From: Gemmatimonadales bacterium
Lineage (GTDB): Bacteria > Gemmatimonadota > Gemmatimonadetes > Palauibacterales > Palauibacteraceae
NCBI GenBank assembly: GCA_009838765.1
Contig: VXQX01000089.1
Coordinates: 1 to 42,382 of the forward strand
Reading direction: 5' to 3'
DNA: 42,382 nucleotides
How positions within the stretch are numbered: position 1 is the stretch's first letter; each line of letters opens with the position of its first letter. A program made the translations under genes and the position numbers. Positions 35,795-42,382 of this stretch are shown here, in pieces. A model generated the notes under the pieces. It was not told the origin of the DNA. It saw only the letters and a list, made by a program, of their open reading frames with translations, and searched no databases.

Positions 35795-37129
35795 TCAGCC
35801 CAGCGCCGCGTCGATCGCGGCGGCATGCCTTCCGAGGAAGGCGTCGAATGCCGCGACCAGGGCGTCGCAGTCGTCGTCGTCGTGTGCGAGCGAGACCGTG
35901 ACGAACCCGCGGCGGGCCACGTAGAACCCCGCCAGCAGCATCTCGAGCTGAAAGAGGTCGCGGGCTGCGATCGGCGTGTGGGCGACATCGGCGCGGCGGC
36001 GGATCGGCGTCCGCTGGAAGTGAACCGTCATGATCGAACCGCGGCCCGTGACCTGCACGGGCGCGTCCCGCGCCGCCGCGACCCCGTTGAGGGCGGCGCG
36101 CAGGGCGTCTCCCCGCACCGTCAGCCGGCGCACCGCGTCGGGAGTGAACACGTCGCGCAGCCCTGTGAGGCCCGCAGCCATGGTCAGCGAGTTGTTGTTG
36201 TGCGTGCCGGGGTGGCTCAGGTGATTCTCGCGCCGCGGATCGAAGCGGTCCATCAGGTCCGCGCGCCCCCCGAAGGCGCCGAAGGAAGCGCCGCCGCCGA
36301 GGTACTTTCCGAAAGTCGTGAGGTCGGCGTGGATGTCGAGCGCCTCCTGCAGGCCGCCCGGAGCGAGCCGCGAGGTCTGAACCTCGTCGAAGATGAGCAG
36401 GACGCCCGCTCGGCGTGTCGCATCGCGCAGCGCGTTCAGGAACACGCGGGTCCCGGGAATGCACCCGCCGCCCGCGAGCATCGGCTCCACGAGCACGCAG
36501 GCGAGTTCGGTGGCCCGCTCGGCGATGAGCGATCGCGCGGATTCGGCGTCGTTGTAGTCCGCGACGGTCCACGGGAAGGGCACGTTGAGCCGCCGGTCCG
36601 GGCCGGTGAAATTCAGCGGCCCGCCGTGGTAGGCGCCGTCGAACGCGAGCACGCCCTCACGATACGTCACGGCGCGCGCCAGGCTGACCGCCATGAGGTT
36701 TGCCTCCGTCCCCGAGTTCGTGAAGCGCACGCGCTCGACGGACGGGAAGCGACGGCAAATGAGTTCGGCGAATTCCTGCTGGTTCGGGCTCGGCCCGCCG
36801 AGCGTCAGGCCCCTCCCCGCCGCCTCCGCGATCGCGTCGCGGATGGCGGGGTTCGAGTGGCCGTAGAGGCCGGCCGTGTAGTCGTTGAGGAAATCGACGT
36901 AGACGTGCCCGTCGAGGTCGTGCAGCCGCGACCCCTCGCCGCGGACGATGGTGACGGGGAAGGGGTCGTAGTGGTTGACCGTTCGCGTGTCTGCCCCCGG
37001 CAGGTAGTTCGTCGAGCGCTCGAAGCTCGCCTGGCTCAGGGGATTTGCCGCCGCGTAACGGGCCGCCGCGTCCGCGGCGAGTTCCTCCAGCGTCCGCGTC
37101 CCGACCGGACCGGTCGTCATCGGTTCCAT
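35795..37129 (-). CDS. Class III aminotransferase (GSA-aminomutase-like)
   Basis: A 444-residue pyridoxal-phosphate enzyme of the class III aminotransferase family, closest in layout to glutamate-1-semialdehyde 2,1-aminomutase. The N-terminal region has NYLPGADTRTVNHYDPFPV and GHVYVDFLNDYTAGLYGHSN. The PLP site is visible as NSGTEANLMAVSLARAVT, AYHGGPLNF, LLIFDEVQTSRL and the Schiff-base Lys in TFGKYLGGGASFGAFGG. Without neighbouring haem genes, a different transamination is possible. ATG at 37129; a second ATG three codons later is an alternative. Convergent with the NHL lipoprotein gene. Confidence 0.88.
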   Translation of the reverse strand: MEPMTTGPVGTRTLEELAADAAARYAAANPLSQASFERSTNYLPGADTRTVNHYDPFPVTIVRGEGSRLHDLDGHVYVDFLNDYTAGLYGHSNPAIRDAIAEAAGRGLTLGGPSPNQQEFAELICRRFPSVERVRFTNSGTEANLMAVSLARAVTYREGVLAFDGAYHGGPLNFTGPDRRLNVPFPWTVADYNDAESARSLIAERATELACVLVEPMLAGGGCIPGTRVFLNALRDATRRAGVLLIFDEVQTSRLAPGGLQEALDIHADLTTFGKYLGGGASFGAFGGRADLMDRFDPRRENHLSHPGTHNNNSLTMAAGLTGLRDVFTPDAVRRLTVRGDALRAALNGVAAARDAPVQVTGRGSIMTVHFQRTPIRRRADVAHTPIAARDLFQLEMLLAGFYVARRGFVTVSLAHDDDDCDALVAAFDAFLGRHAAAIDAALG

Positions 37130-37214
37130 CCCCCGCTGAGGTTCTGCTACGTTGCCGGCGCCGCCCGGCGCCCGCCGGGTGAGCGGGCATACTTAGGGAA
37201 GGATACGAAAGATC

Positions 37215-38183
37215 GTGGAGAGACGAAAACTCGCGCATACCGGCCTCGAGGTATCGCGTGCCTGCATGGGCACGATGACGTTCGGGTCGCAGACCGATGT
37301 CGATGCGGGCGCCGCGATGGTGGACCTGTGCTTCGAGCGGGACGTCGACTTCTTCGACACCGCCAACGTCTACAACCAGGGACTCTCGGAAGAGATCCTG
37401 GGGGAGGTCCTCGCGGACCGGCGCGCGGAGATCACTCTGGCGAGCAAGGTCCGCAACCCGATGGGAGACCCCGTCGAATACACGGGCCTCGCGCGCGACG
37501 CGATCCGCCGCGCGATCGACGATTCGCTGCGGCGGCTCGGGACCGACTATCTCGACATCTACTACCTGCACCTGCCGGACTATGAGACGCCCATCGAGGA
37601 GAGTCTCGCTGCGCTGGAGGAGCTTCGCGTCGAGGGACTCATCCGCTATCCGGCGACCTCCAACTACAGCGCGTGGCAGATGTGCGAGATGTTCGCGATT
37701 TGCGAGCGCGAGGGGTGGGCGAAGCCCTGGGTCGCACAACCCATGTACAACCTCGCGGCGCGCGGCATCGAGCAGGAGTACCTCGCCTTCACGGGTCGCT
37801 ACGGGATCTCGAACGTCGTCTATAATCCGCTCGCGGGAGGGCTCCTGACCGGGAAGCAGCCGCCGGGAGCGCCGCTGCCGGGGACGCGCTTCGACGGCAA
37901 CCGCATGTACCTGGACCGCTTCTGGCACGACGAGTACTTCCACGCCGTCGCCGAGGCCGAGACCATCGCCCGGGAGGCGCAGCTGACGCCGGTGCAACTC
38001 GCGCTGGGGTGGCTGCGGGCGCAGGAGGGCGCGGACTGCATCATCGTCGGGGCCTCTCGCATCGAGCACCTGGAGGAGAACCTCGACGCCTTCGACGCGC
38101 CGCCACTCGACGACGAGGTGCTCGCCGCCTGCGACGGCGTGTGGGCGCGGCTCCGGGGCCCGACGCCTGCCTACAACCGCTGA
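37215..38183 (+). CDS. Aldo/keto reductase
   Basis: A 322-residue NAD(P)H-dependent reductase of the potassium-channel beta-subunit-like aldo/keto reductase group. The catalytic tetrad is visible: Asp48 and Tyr53 (FFDTANVYNQGLSEEILG), Lys78 (LASKVRNPMG) and His119 (IYYLHLPDYETP). Later motifs are YNPLAGGLLTGK and IVGASRIEHLEENLDA, the cofactor-binding tail. It is cytoplasmic and the substrate is unknown. The start is GTG at 37215 within a divergent 85-base gap shared with the aminotransferase gene. It converges on the asparaginase-family gene 36 bases downstream. Confidence 0.9.
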   Translation: MERRKLAHTGLEVSRACMGTMTFGSQTDVDAGAAMVDLCFERDVDFFDTANVYNQGLSEEILGEVLADRRAEITLASKVRNPMGDPVEYTGLARDAIRRAIDDSLRRLGTDYLDIYYLHLPDYETPIEESLAALEELRVEGLIRYPATSNYSAWQMCEMFAICEREGWAKPWVAQPMYNLAARGIEQEYLAFTGRYGISNVVYNPLAGGLLTGKQPPGAPLPGTRFDGNRMYLDRFWHDEYFHAVAEAETIAREAQLTPVQLALGWLRAQEGADCIIVGASRIEHLEENLDAFDAPPLDDEVLAACDGVWARLRGPTPAYNR

Positions 38184-38219
38184 GTTCGGAGCGCGGCACG
38201 AACCACCCCGGGGGCAGCG

Positions 38220-39365
38220 TTACGCGCCTCGGGGCGAGCCCTCCAGCAGACCCTCGAACGGGCGCTCCTCGGCGCCGTTTTCGGTGCAGACGGCGTAGTG
38301 CGTCTCCGCGGAGCCGTACATGGCGACGCCGGCCGTCTCCCCCTCCTTGTTGAGCAGGAAGAAGCGGACGTCGAAGCTCGGCAGGCCGCGCGCGTTGAGG
38401 AGCCTTGCTTCCACGGTGTTCGACTTGATGCGCTCCAGGGTGGCCATGCCCGCGTCGAGCGGGCTCATCCCCTGGCGCATGAACTCGACGGCGAGGAAGG
38501 AGGAGAGGTTGTACAGGTTCGCCTCGCCGCGCCCCGTCGAGCCGACGGCACCCACGTCGTTGTCCACGTACAGGCCGGCGCCGAGGATCGGGGAGTCGCC
38601 GGTGCGGCCGGGGATCTTCCACGAGAGGCCGCTCGTCGTGGTGACGCCGCAGATGTCGCCGGCCGCGTTCACTGCGTTGCAGTTCGTCGTCCCCCAGAAG
38701 GAATGGGCCGGAATCAGGCCGTCGTCGACCATCGAGAGGCCGGCCTCGAGACGCTTGCGGGGGTCGAGCCAGTGGCCGGGGTCGATCCGGCGGCGCCATT
38801 CGAGCCACAGGGCGCGCGACGCCTCCGTATTGAGGTCGTCCTCGATCTCGAACCCGAGTTGGCGCGCGAACGCCTGTGCGCCGGTGCCCACCAGCAGATG
38901 GTGGTCGGTGAGTTCGGCCACCGCCTTCGCCACGAGCGACGGGGTGCGCACCCCCTCCAGCGCCGCGACGCCGCCGGCCCAGCGCCGGGGCCCGTGCATG
39001 CAGCATGCGTCGAGCTGGACGACGCCGTCCGCGTTGGGCAGCCCGCCGTAGCCGATCCCCATCTCCGTCGGGTCGTTCTCGGGAATGTTCACGCCCGCGA
39101 TGAGGGCGTCCAGCACGTCCTCGCCCTCGACGATCCCGCGGTAGGCGCGTTCGACCGAGCTTTCGGGCCCGCCGTTGTTGAAGCGGATCCCGCTGAGGTC
39201 GGAGACGACGATCGGCCGGGCGGCCCGCGAACCGTGGACGGCGGGAGCCCCGAAGCCGTCGGAGGCCCGGGAAGGGCGACCTTCGGCGGCCAGAGCGGCG
39301 GGCGTAGCGGCCGCGGCCAGGCCTGCGGCGGAGGTTCGAACGAAGTCTCGACGGTCCATGTTCAT
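38220..39365 (-). CDS. Tat-exported asparaginase-2-family hydrolase
   Basis: A 381-residue N-terminal-nucleophile hydrolase like glycosylasparaginase. The signal MDRRDFVRTSAAGLAAAA is a twin-arginine type. Family motifs are GYGGLPNADGVVQLDACCMHG, GVTTTSGLSWKIPGRTGDSP (Arg254, Asp257) and YVDNDVGAVGSTGRGEANL. The chain normally cuts itself at Asp-Thr to free Thr. Here the corresponding place reads GTTNCNAV near residue 226, so the Asp seems replaced by Thr while a Thr nucleophile remains. Processing may still occur but this needs proof. ATG at 39365; an ATG two codons later is an alternative. Confidence 0.85.
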   Translation of the reverse strand: MNMDRRDFVRTSAAGLAAAATPAALAAEGRPSRASDGFGAPAVHGSRAARPIVVSDLSGIRFNNGGPESSVERAYRGIVEGEDVLDALIAGVNIPENDPTEMGIGYGGLPNADGVVQLDACCMHGPRRWAGGVAALEGVRTPSLVAKAVAELTDHHLLVGTGAQAFARQLGFEIEDDLNTEASRALWLEWRRRIDPGHWLDPRKRLEAGLSMVDDGLIPAHSFWGTTNCNAVNAAGDICGVTTTSGLSWKIPGRTGDSPILGAGLYVDNDVGAVGSTGRGEANLYNLSSFLAVEFMRQGMSPLDAGMATLERIKSNTVEARLLNARGLPSFDVRFFLLNKEGETAGVAMYGSAETHYAVCTENGAEERPFEGLLEGSPRGA

Positions 39366-39452
39366 GGTCTCAATCCTCTTCTCGATCGTCGGCCTGAGGG
39401 CGCGTGCTGCGCCCAACATACGAAGGTCCGGATGGCCGCGGGCGCGAGCCCA

Positions 39453-39481
39453 TGTTATCATGATCGGAGATGGAGATAACA
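39453..39481 (+). promoter_or_regulatory. Putative operator of TA pair 2
   Basis: A perfect 7-bp inverted repeat (TGTTATC at 39453-39459, GATAACA at 39475-39481) with a 15-base spacer lies 23 bases before the antitoxin ATG. The left arm overlaps a TATCAT (39456-39461), five of six to a -10 box. No -35 is visible. RHH antitoxins bind such sites. Confidence 0.4.
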
Positions 39482-39504
39482 AGAGGTTGGGGAGTGAGTG
39501 CCGC

Positions 39505-39735
39505 ATGATGATTCGGACACAGATTTCGGTAGACCGCGAACTCTACGAGCGCGTGAGGGAAACCGCACGGCGAGAGGGGATTTCAATCGCGGAACTTTGC
39601 CGGAGAAGTCTGGCCGAGACTCTCTCGAGGCTGCCCGACGAGCAGCCGTGGATGGCCTATCTCGGGACGGTCGACGGGGAGCCGGGCGACAGCGCCACGG
39701 TCGATGAGGTGGTCTACGGGCGGGCGACACCGTAA
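39505..39735 (+). CDS. Ribbon-helix-helix antitoxin
   Basis: A 76-residue RHH/CopG-type protein: MMIRTQISVDRELYERVRET carries the DNA-binding strand, followed by ARREGISIAELCRRSLAETL as the two helices, and an acidic C-terminal tail (DGEPGDSATVDEVVYGRATP) suited to toxin binding. It should repress its own promoter through the inverted repeat upstream and neutralise the PIN toxin encoded three bases further on. GGGGAG lies upstream of the ATG. The pairing is inferred from adjacency. Confidence 0.85.
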   Translation: MMIRTQISVDRELYERVRETARREGISIAELCRRSLAETLSRLPDEQPWMAYLGTVDGEPGDSATVDEVVYGRATP

Positions 39736-39738
39736 GCC

Positions 39739-40149
39739 TTGAAGGGGCGAAAGGTGTTTCTCGACACCGGCATCCTCATCGCGGCCCTCAACCGGCGGGA
39801 CCAGTACCACGCGCAGGCGCGTGCGCTGTTCGGCGGGCCCGTGCCGCGCTGGCACACGTCGGTGCTCGTCTGGTCGGAGGCCTATTCCTGGTTCCTGCAT
39901 CGCCACGGCGAGGAACAGGCCCGTGCCTGCCGCCGCCTCCTGGACAACCTCGACGGGCTCGCAGTGCTCGAGGGAACATCCCGGCTCCACCGTGACACAT
40001 GCCGGGTCCTCGACCGGCTCAGGGGGGCCCGCCTGACGTATGTGGACGCGTCCAGCCTTGCCCTGATGGAGCGCCACGAGATCGAGATCGCGTGGGCGAC
40101 GGACCATCACCTCGGCCTCACCGGGGCGGAGGTGTTCCCCCGGTCGTGA
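39739..40149 (+). CDS. PIN-domain ribonuclease toxin
   Basis: A 136-residue VapC-like PIN protein with the acidic residues Asp9 (FLDTGILIAALNRRD), Glu47 (VWSEAYSWFL), Asp103 (YVDASSLALM) and Asp122 (WATDHHLGLTGAEV). It is closer to the VapC/YacL-like group than to the first pair's toxin and should cleave RNA. The start is TTG at 39739, three bases after the antitoxin stop; a GTG at 39754 would shorten it by five residues. The palindrome at 40168 follows 18 bases after its stop. Confidence 0.85.
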   Translation: MKGRKVFLDTGILIAALNRRDQYHAQARALFGGPVPRWHTSVLVWSEAYSWFLHRHGEEQARACRRLLDNLDGLAVLEGTSRLHRDTCRVLDRLRGARLTYVDASSLALMERHEIEIAWATDHHLGLTGAEVFPRS

Positions 40150-40167
40150 GCCGCCATCGGCGCCGCG

Positions 40168-40183
40168 CGTTCCCGCGGGAACG
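40168..40183. repeat. Palindrome copy 2
   Basis: A perfect 16-bp palindrome CGTTCCCGCGGGAACG in the 64-base gap between the PIN toxin gene and the DapB-like gene, both on the plus strand. It is identical to the core of the copies at 8827 and 41013. As a terminator it would separate the toxin-antitoxin unit from the next gene. Confidence 0.75.
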
Positions 40184-40213
40184 TGGGGAGAGCCGCAATT
40201 GGACGGAGCGAAG

Positions 40214-40990
40214 ATGAGTATTCGGGTCTGCGTGGGAGGGGCGACGGGGTGGACGGGCGAGAGCGTCGTGGCCGCCATCCGCGAATCAGACGAGTTCGAA
40301 CTGACCGGGGCGGTGGCGCGGCGGGCGGCGGGACAGACGATCGGCGAGGTGCCAATCACGGCCGACGTGGAACAGGCGCTCCGCGAGCCGGCCGATGTCT
40401 ACATCGACTACACGCACCCGAGCGCCGTCTACGCCAACATCATGTGCGCGATCGAGGCGGGCGTCGCGGCGGTGGTCGGGACCTCGGGGCTCACGGGCCG
40501 GGAGTACGGGGAGATCGACGAGGCCGCGCGCGCGGCCGGCGTCGGTGTCATCGCCGCGGGCAATTTCTCGATCACGGCCGCGTTGCTGAAGCACTTCTCC
40601 GGGATCGCGGCGCGTCACGTGCCGCACTGGGAGATCGTCGACATGGCGTCGGCCGCAAAGCCCGACTCACCCAGCGGCACCGCGCTGGAACTGGCGGAGT
40701 TTCTGGGGACGGTCGCTACGAACGAATTCGCCCGTTCGGTCGAGGACACGCTGGGCTCACGGGAGGCGCGCGGGGCCACGATCGGGGGCGCGCAGGTCCA
40801 CTCGCTGCGGCTCCCGAGCTACGTCATCTCCGTGGAGTCCATCTTCGGCCTCCCCGGAGAACGGCTCTCGATCCGGCACGACGCGGGATCGAGCGCCGAA
40901 CCGTACGTGGCCGGCACCCTGCTCGCCGCGCGGCTGGCGCCGGAACGCGTGGGCCTCACGCAGGGACTCGACCGACTGCTCTTCGAGTAG
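40214..40990 (+). CDS. DapB-like dihydrodipicolinate reductase
   Basis: A 258-residue protein of the dihydrodipicolinate reductase family. The N-terminal nucleotide-binding fold shows VGGATGWTGESVV, and the conserved loops YIDYTHPS, VVGTSGLT, AAGNFSIT and KPDSPSGTALELAEF follow. Canonical DapB has an EAHHRHK stretch before the PSGTA motif; here the matching residues are DMASAAK (residues 143-149). Both histidines, including the proton donor His159 of the E. coli enzyme, are Ala145 and Ser146, while Lys149 remains. It may act on another substrate or be a weak enzyme. ATG at 40214 follows GGAG by five bases. Confidence 0.82.
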   Translation: MSIRVCVGGATGWTGESVVAAIRESDEFELTGAVARRAAGQTIGEVPITADVEQALREPADVYIDYTHPSAVYANIMCAIEAGVAAVVGTSGLTGREYGEIDEAARAAGVGVIAAGNFSITAALLKHFSGIAARHVPHWEIVDMASAAKPDSPSGTALELAEFLGTVATNEFARSVEDTLGSREARGATIGGAQVHSLRLPSYVISVESIFGLPGERLSIRHDAGSSAEPYVAGTLLAARLAPERVGLTQGLDRLLFE

Positions 40991-41012
40991 CGGATTCGAC
41001 CTGCGGGCACAC

Positions 41013-41038
41013 GACGACGTTCCCGCGGGAACGTCGTC
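41013..41038. terminator. Palindrome copy 3 between convergent genes
   Basis: A perfect 26-bp palindrome centred on CCCGCGGG, containing the shared 16-bp core. It lies between the end of the DapB-like gene and the convergent end of the propeller lipoprotein gene, overlapping that gene's stop codon by two bases. Placement suggests a hairpin that ends transcription from both sides. No T-run follows. Confidence 0.6.
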
Positions 41039-42083
41039 AGCCGGGCGGACGGTTGGCGACGATCGCGATTCGGGCGCCGTCGGGGCTCACCGCAAGGCGG
41101 GTGATGCCCACGACGCCGACGTCCGAGAAGTCGGCGATCTCCATCCAGTCCGAGCCCTCCGACCAGGCGAACAGCCGGCCGTCATCTCCCATGAGGATCT
41201 CGCCCTCAGGCGTCCACGCGTAGTCCTCCCGCCCGGCGAGCGTACGCGCGATCCGCTCGCCGGTACCGGCGGCCGGATCCAGACGCTCGATCCACCACTC
41301 CTCGTCCGAGATCTTCCGCACGAAGGAAATCTCTTCCGTCCCCGGAATCCGGTGGATGGACCGCCCGGGGCTCTCCGCCACGATCCGGATCTCGCCCGTC
41401 AGCGCATCCCCGACCTGGAGGGTGGGAGGACTGCCGAGGATGAACATCGCGACGACGTGTTCGTTGGCCCACGCGTGATATCCCACAGGCTCGGCGGTGG
41501 CGAAGATCGGTCCCAGCGGCTCGCCGGAGAGGTCGTAGCGCCACAGATACTGCTTGCCGCGAATCTCATGGATCGCGGAGAAGGCGTCCTGCCCCGGGAC
41601 CTGGAGCGCCGAGAACTCGCTCGCCTCCTCCGTGTGCGTCAACCGCTCGGAGGCGCCGGGCTCGGCCCCGGATGCCGCCGCGAGCCACATGATCTCGGTC
41701 TGCCTGCGGTCCAGCGCCGCGGTGTGGAGGATCGCCGAACCGTCCAGTAGGAAGCTGGGCTGGTTGTCGTACGCGTCGCGGTCCGTCGCCCGCCCCAGGC
41801 CGGAGACCGAGAGCGCACCGCCCTCGCGGACGAGCATCCCCATCCAGATGTCGGTGGAGGGAGACCCCGCCGCCGTCGGCGTGTAATCCGCGGGTGCCGG
41901 CCCGATCTCCGGCATCGGCCCGTCCGGCGGCTCGGCCGGGAAGGAGACCGCCGCCCCGGGCTCGCCACTCTCCGGCGCTTCCTGGTCCCCGGGAGCGCAG
42001 CCCGCCGCGGCCACCGCCGTGAGTCCTCCCAGCACAAGCCCCGTCGCGGCTTGTGCCGTCCGCCGCAGTGACCGCTGGATCAT
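41037..42083 (-). CDS. Propeller lipoprotein (TolB/DPP4-like)
   Basis: A 348-residue lipoprotein: signal RRTAQAATGLVLGGL ending in the lipobox AAAGC, a Glu/Pro-rich linker, then a beta-propeller of DPP4-N/TolB type, e.g. DNQPSFLLDGSAILHTAA, LTHTEEASEFSALQVPGQD, AWTPEGEILMGDDGRLFAW and LAVSPDGARIAIVANRP. Proteins of this sort in related bacteria occur as stand-alone periplasmic propellers; no enzyme domain is present. The start at 42083 follows GGACGGAA. The upstream gap is divergent with the partial lipoprotein gene. The stop overlaps the palindrome. Confidence 0.85.
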   Translation of the reverse strand: MIQRSLRRTAQAATGLVLGGLTAVAAAGCAPGDQEAPESGEPGAAVSFPAEPPDGPMPEIGPAPADYTPTAAGSPSTDIWMGMLVREGGALSVSGLGRATDRDAYDNQPSFLLDGSAILHTAALDRRQTEIMWLAAASGAEPGASERLTHTEEASEFSALQVPGQDAFSAIHEIRGKQYLWRYDLSGEPLGPIFATAEPVGYHAWANEHVVAMFILGSPPTLQVGDALTGEIRIVAESPGRSIHRIPGTEEISFVRKISDEEWWIERLDPAAGTGERIARTLAGREDYAWTPEGEILMGDDGRLFAWSEGSDWMEIADFSDVGVVGITRLAVSPDGARIAIVANRPPG

Positions 42084-42218
42084 TCGTTCCGTCCTTAATC
42101 CATCTGTTGGCGTGGATCCCGTCCCCCGCACATTGTGACAGGACTGAGTTGTGGGGAAGGGCCGCGCGAAGAGGCCGGCGGATGGCACCAAAGAGCCGGA
42201 GTGGGGAGCCCTGATCGA

Positions 42219-42382
42219 ATGATGTACCGCTGCCGAACCCCCGACCGGCGCCGGATCGCGAGGATTCCACTGGCATTGGCGAGCTTCGGAGCCGTGCTGG
42301 CCGCTGCGTGCACGGACGGCCCCGCCGAGCCCGACCCCTCCCCGCCGCCACCCCCGGTCCGACCGGAACACGTGGCGCTGGG
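42219..42382 (+). CDS. Lipoprotein gene, 5' end only
   Basis: The window ends inside this gene. The first 54 residues show a basic start (MMYRCRTPDRRRIARIPLAL), a hydrophobic stretch and the lipobox VLAAAC, followed by TDGPAEPDPSPPPPPVRPEH, a Pro-rich linker. Similar linkers often precede Ig-like domains, but nothing of the mature protein is visible. Two adjacent ATG codons (42219, 42222) are possible starts; GGGGAG lies 11 or 14 bases before them. Confidence 0.6.
   Translation, partial: MMYRCRTPDRRRIARIPLALASFGAVLAAACTDGPAEPDPSPPPPPVRPEHVAL

Noticed and set aside
1-42382. CRISPR array, tRNA, rRNA or insertion sequence
   Set aside because: No regularly spaced repeats, tRNA-like cloverleaf, rRNA segment or transposase-like protein was recognised on either strand.

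Overview
The window is 42.4 kb of GC-rich bacterial DNA without rRNA or tRNA genes, CRISPR arrays or transposases. Several features fit a Gemmatimonadota-like environmental bacterium: many small secreted lipoproteins with an 'AACGG'-type lipobox, TolB/NHL propeller proteins, Tat-exported hydrolases, a secreted creatininase-type protein, and a DUF1587-1595-1592-1588-1585 / DUF1552 pair. This assignment is an inference from gene content; no marker gene proves it.

Layout. 1-3.8 kb: a small Cys-containing lipoprotein, a LuxR-type regulator interrupted by an apparent frameshift, and a DmpA/NylC-type (P1) self-processing hydrolase coupled to a tiny lipoprotein. 3.8-8.0 kb: a tightly overlapping operon of a NorC-like di-haem cytochrome c, a NOR/cbb3-type haem-copper oxidase subunit I and acetoacetyl-CoA synthetase. 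8.1-8.8 kb: an AbrB/VapC-type toxin-antitoxin pair. 8.9-13.2 kb: an acyl-CoA ligase and a TolB-propeller/CehA-McbA-type metallohydrolase. 13.3-16.6 kb: a lower-GC three-gene cassette (ParB-like protein, putative PD-(D/E)XK-like protein, DNA methyltransferase) with ATGA overlaps at both junctions and its own near-consensus promoter. This is the best candidate for an undescribed DNA modification or defence system. 16.7-23.1 kb: multi-domain cytochrome, DUF1552 Tat protein, secreted ankyrin protein and GYD protein. 23.2-31.0 kb: an operon of PEP synthase, amino-acid permease, aldo/keto reductase-RidA fusion and membrane-anchored FMN 2-hydroxyacid oxidase, divergent from the PEP synthase regulatory kinase gene. 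31.0-39.4 kb: secreted creatininase-type protein, amidase/thioesterase/NHL lipoprotein operon, class III aminotransferase, aldo/keto reductase and a Tat-exported asparaginase-family hydrolase. 39.5-42.4 kb: an RHH/PIN toxin-antitoxin pair, a DapB-like reductase lacking the catalytic His pair, a propeller lipoprotein, and the 5' end of another lipoprotein gene cut by the window edge.

How the parts work together. The PEP synthase operon reads as a carbon-salvage unit: a permease imports amino acids, the oxidase and reductase/RidA handle hydroxy- and imino-acid intermediates, and PEP synthase returns pyruvate to gluconeogenesis under control of the divergent kinase/pyrophosphorylase. Acetoacetyl-CoA synthetase, acyl-CoA ligase and TesB thioesterase point to active acyl-CoA metabolism. 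Many secreted or lipid-anchored hydrolases (amidase, P1 hydrolase, asparaginase family, CehA type) suggest scavenging of amides and peptides. A perfect palindrome with core CGTTCCCGCGGGAACG occurs three times, always between genes and twice at convergent gene ends, so it is probably a bidirectional terminator or a dispersed repeat.
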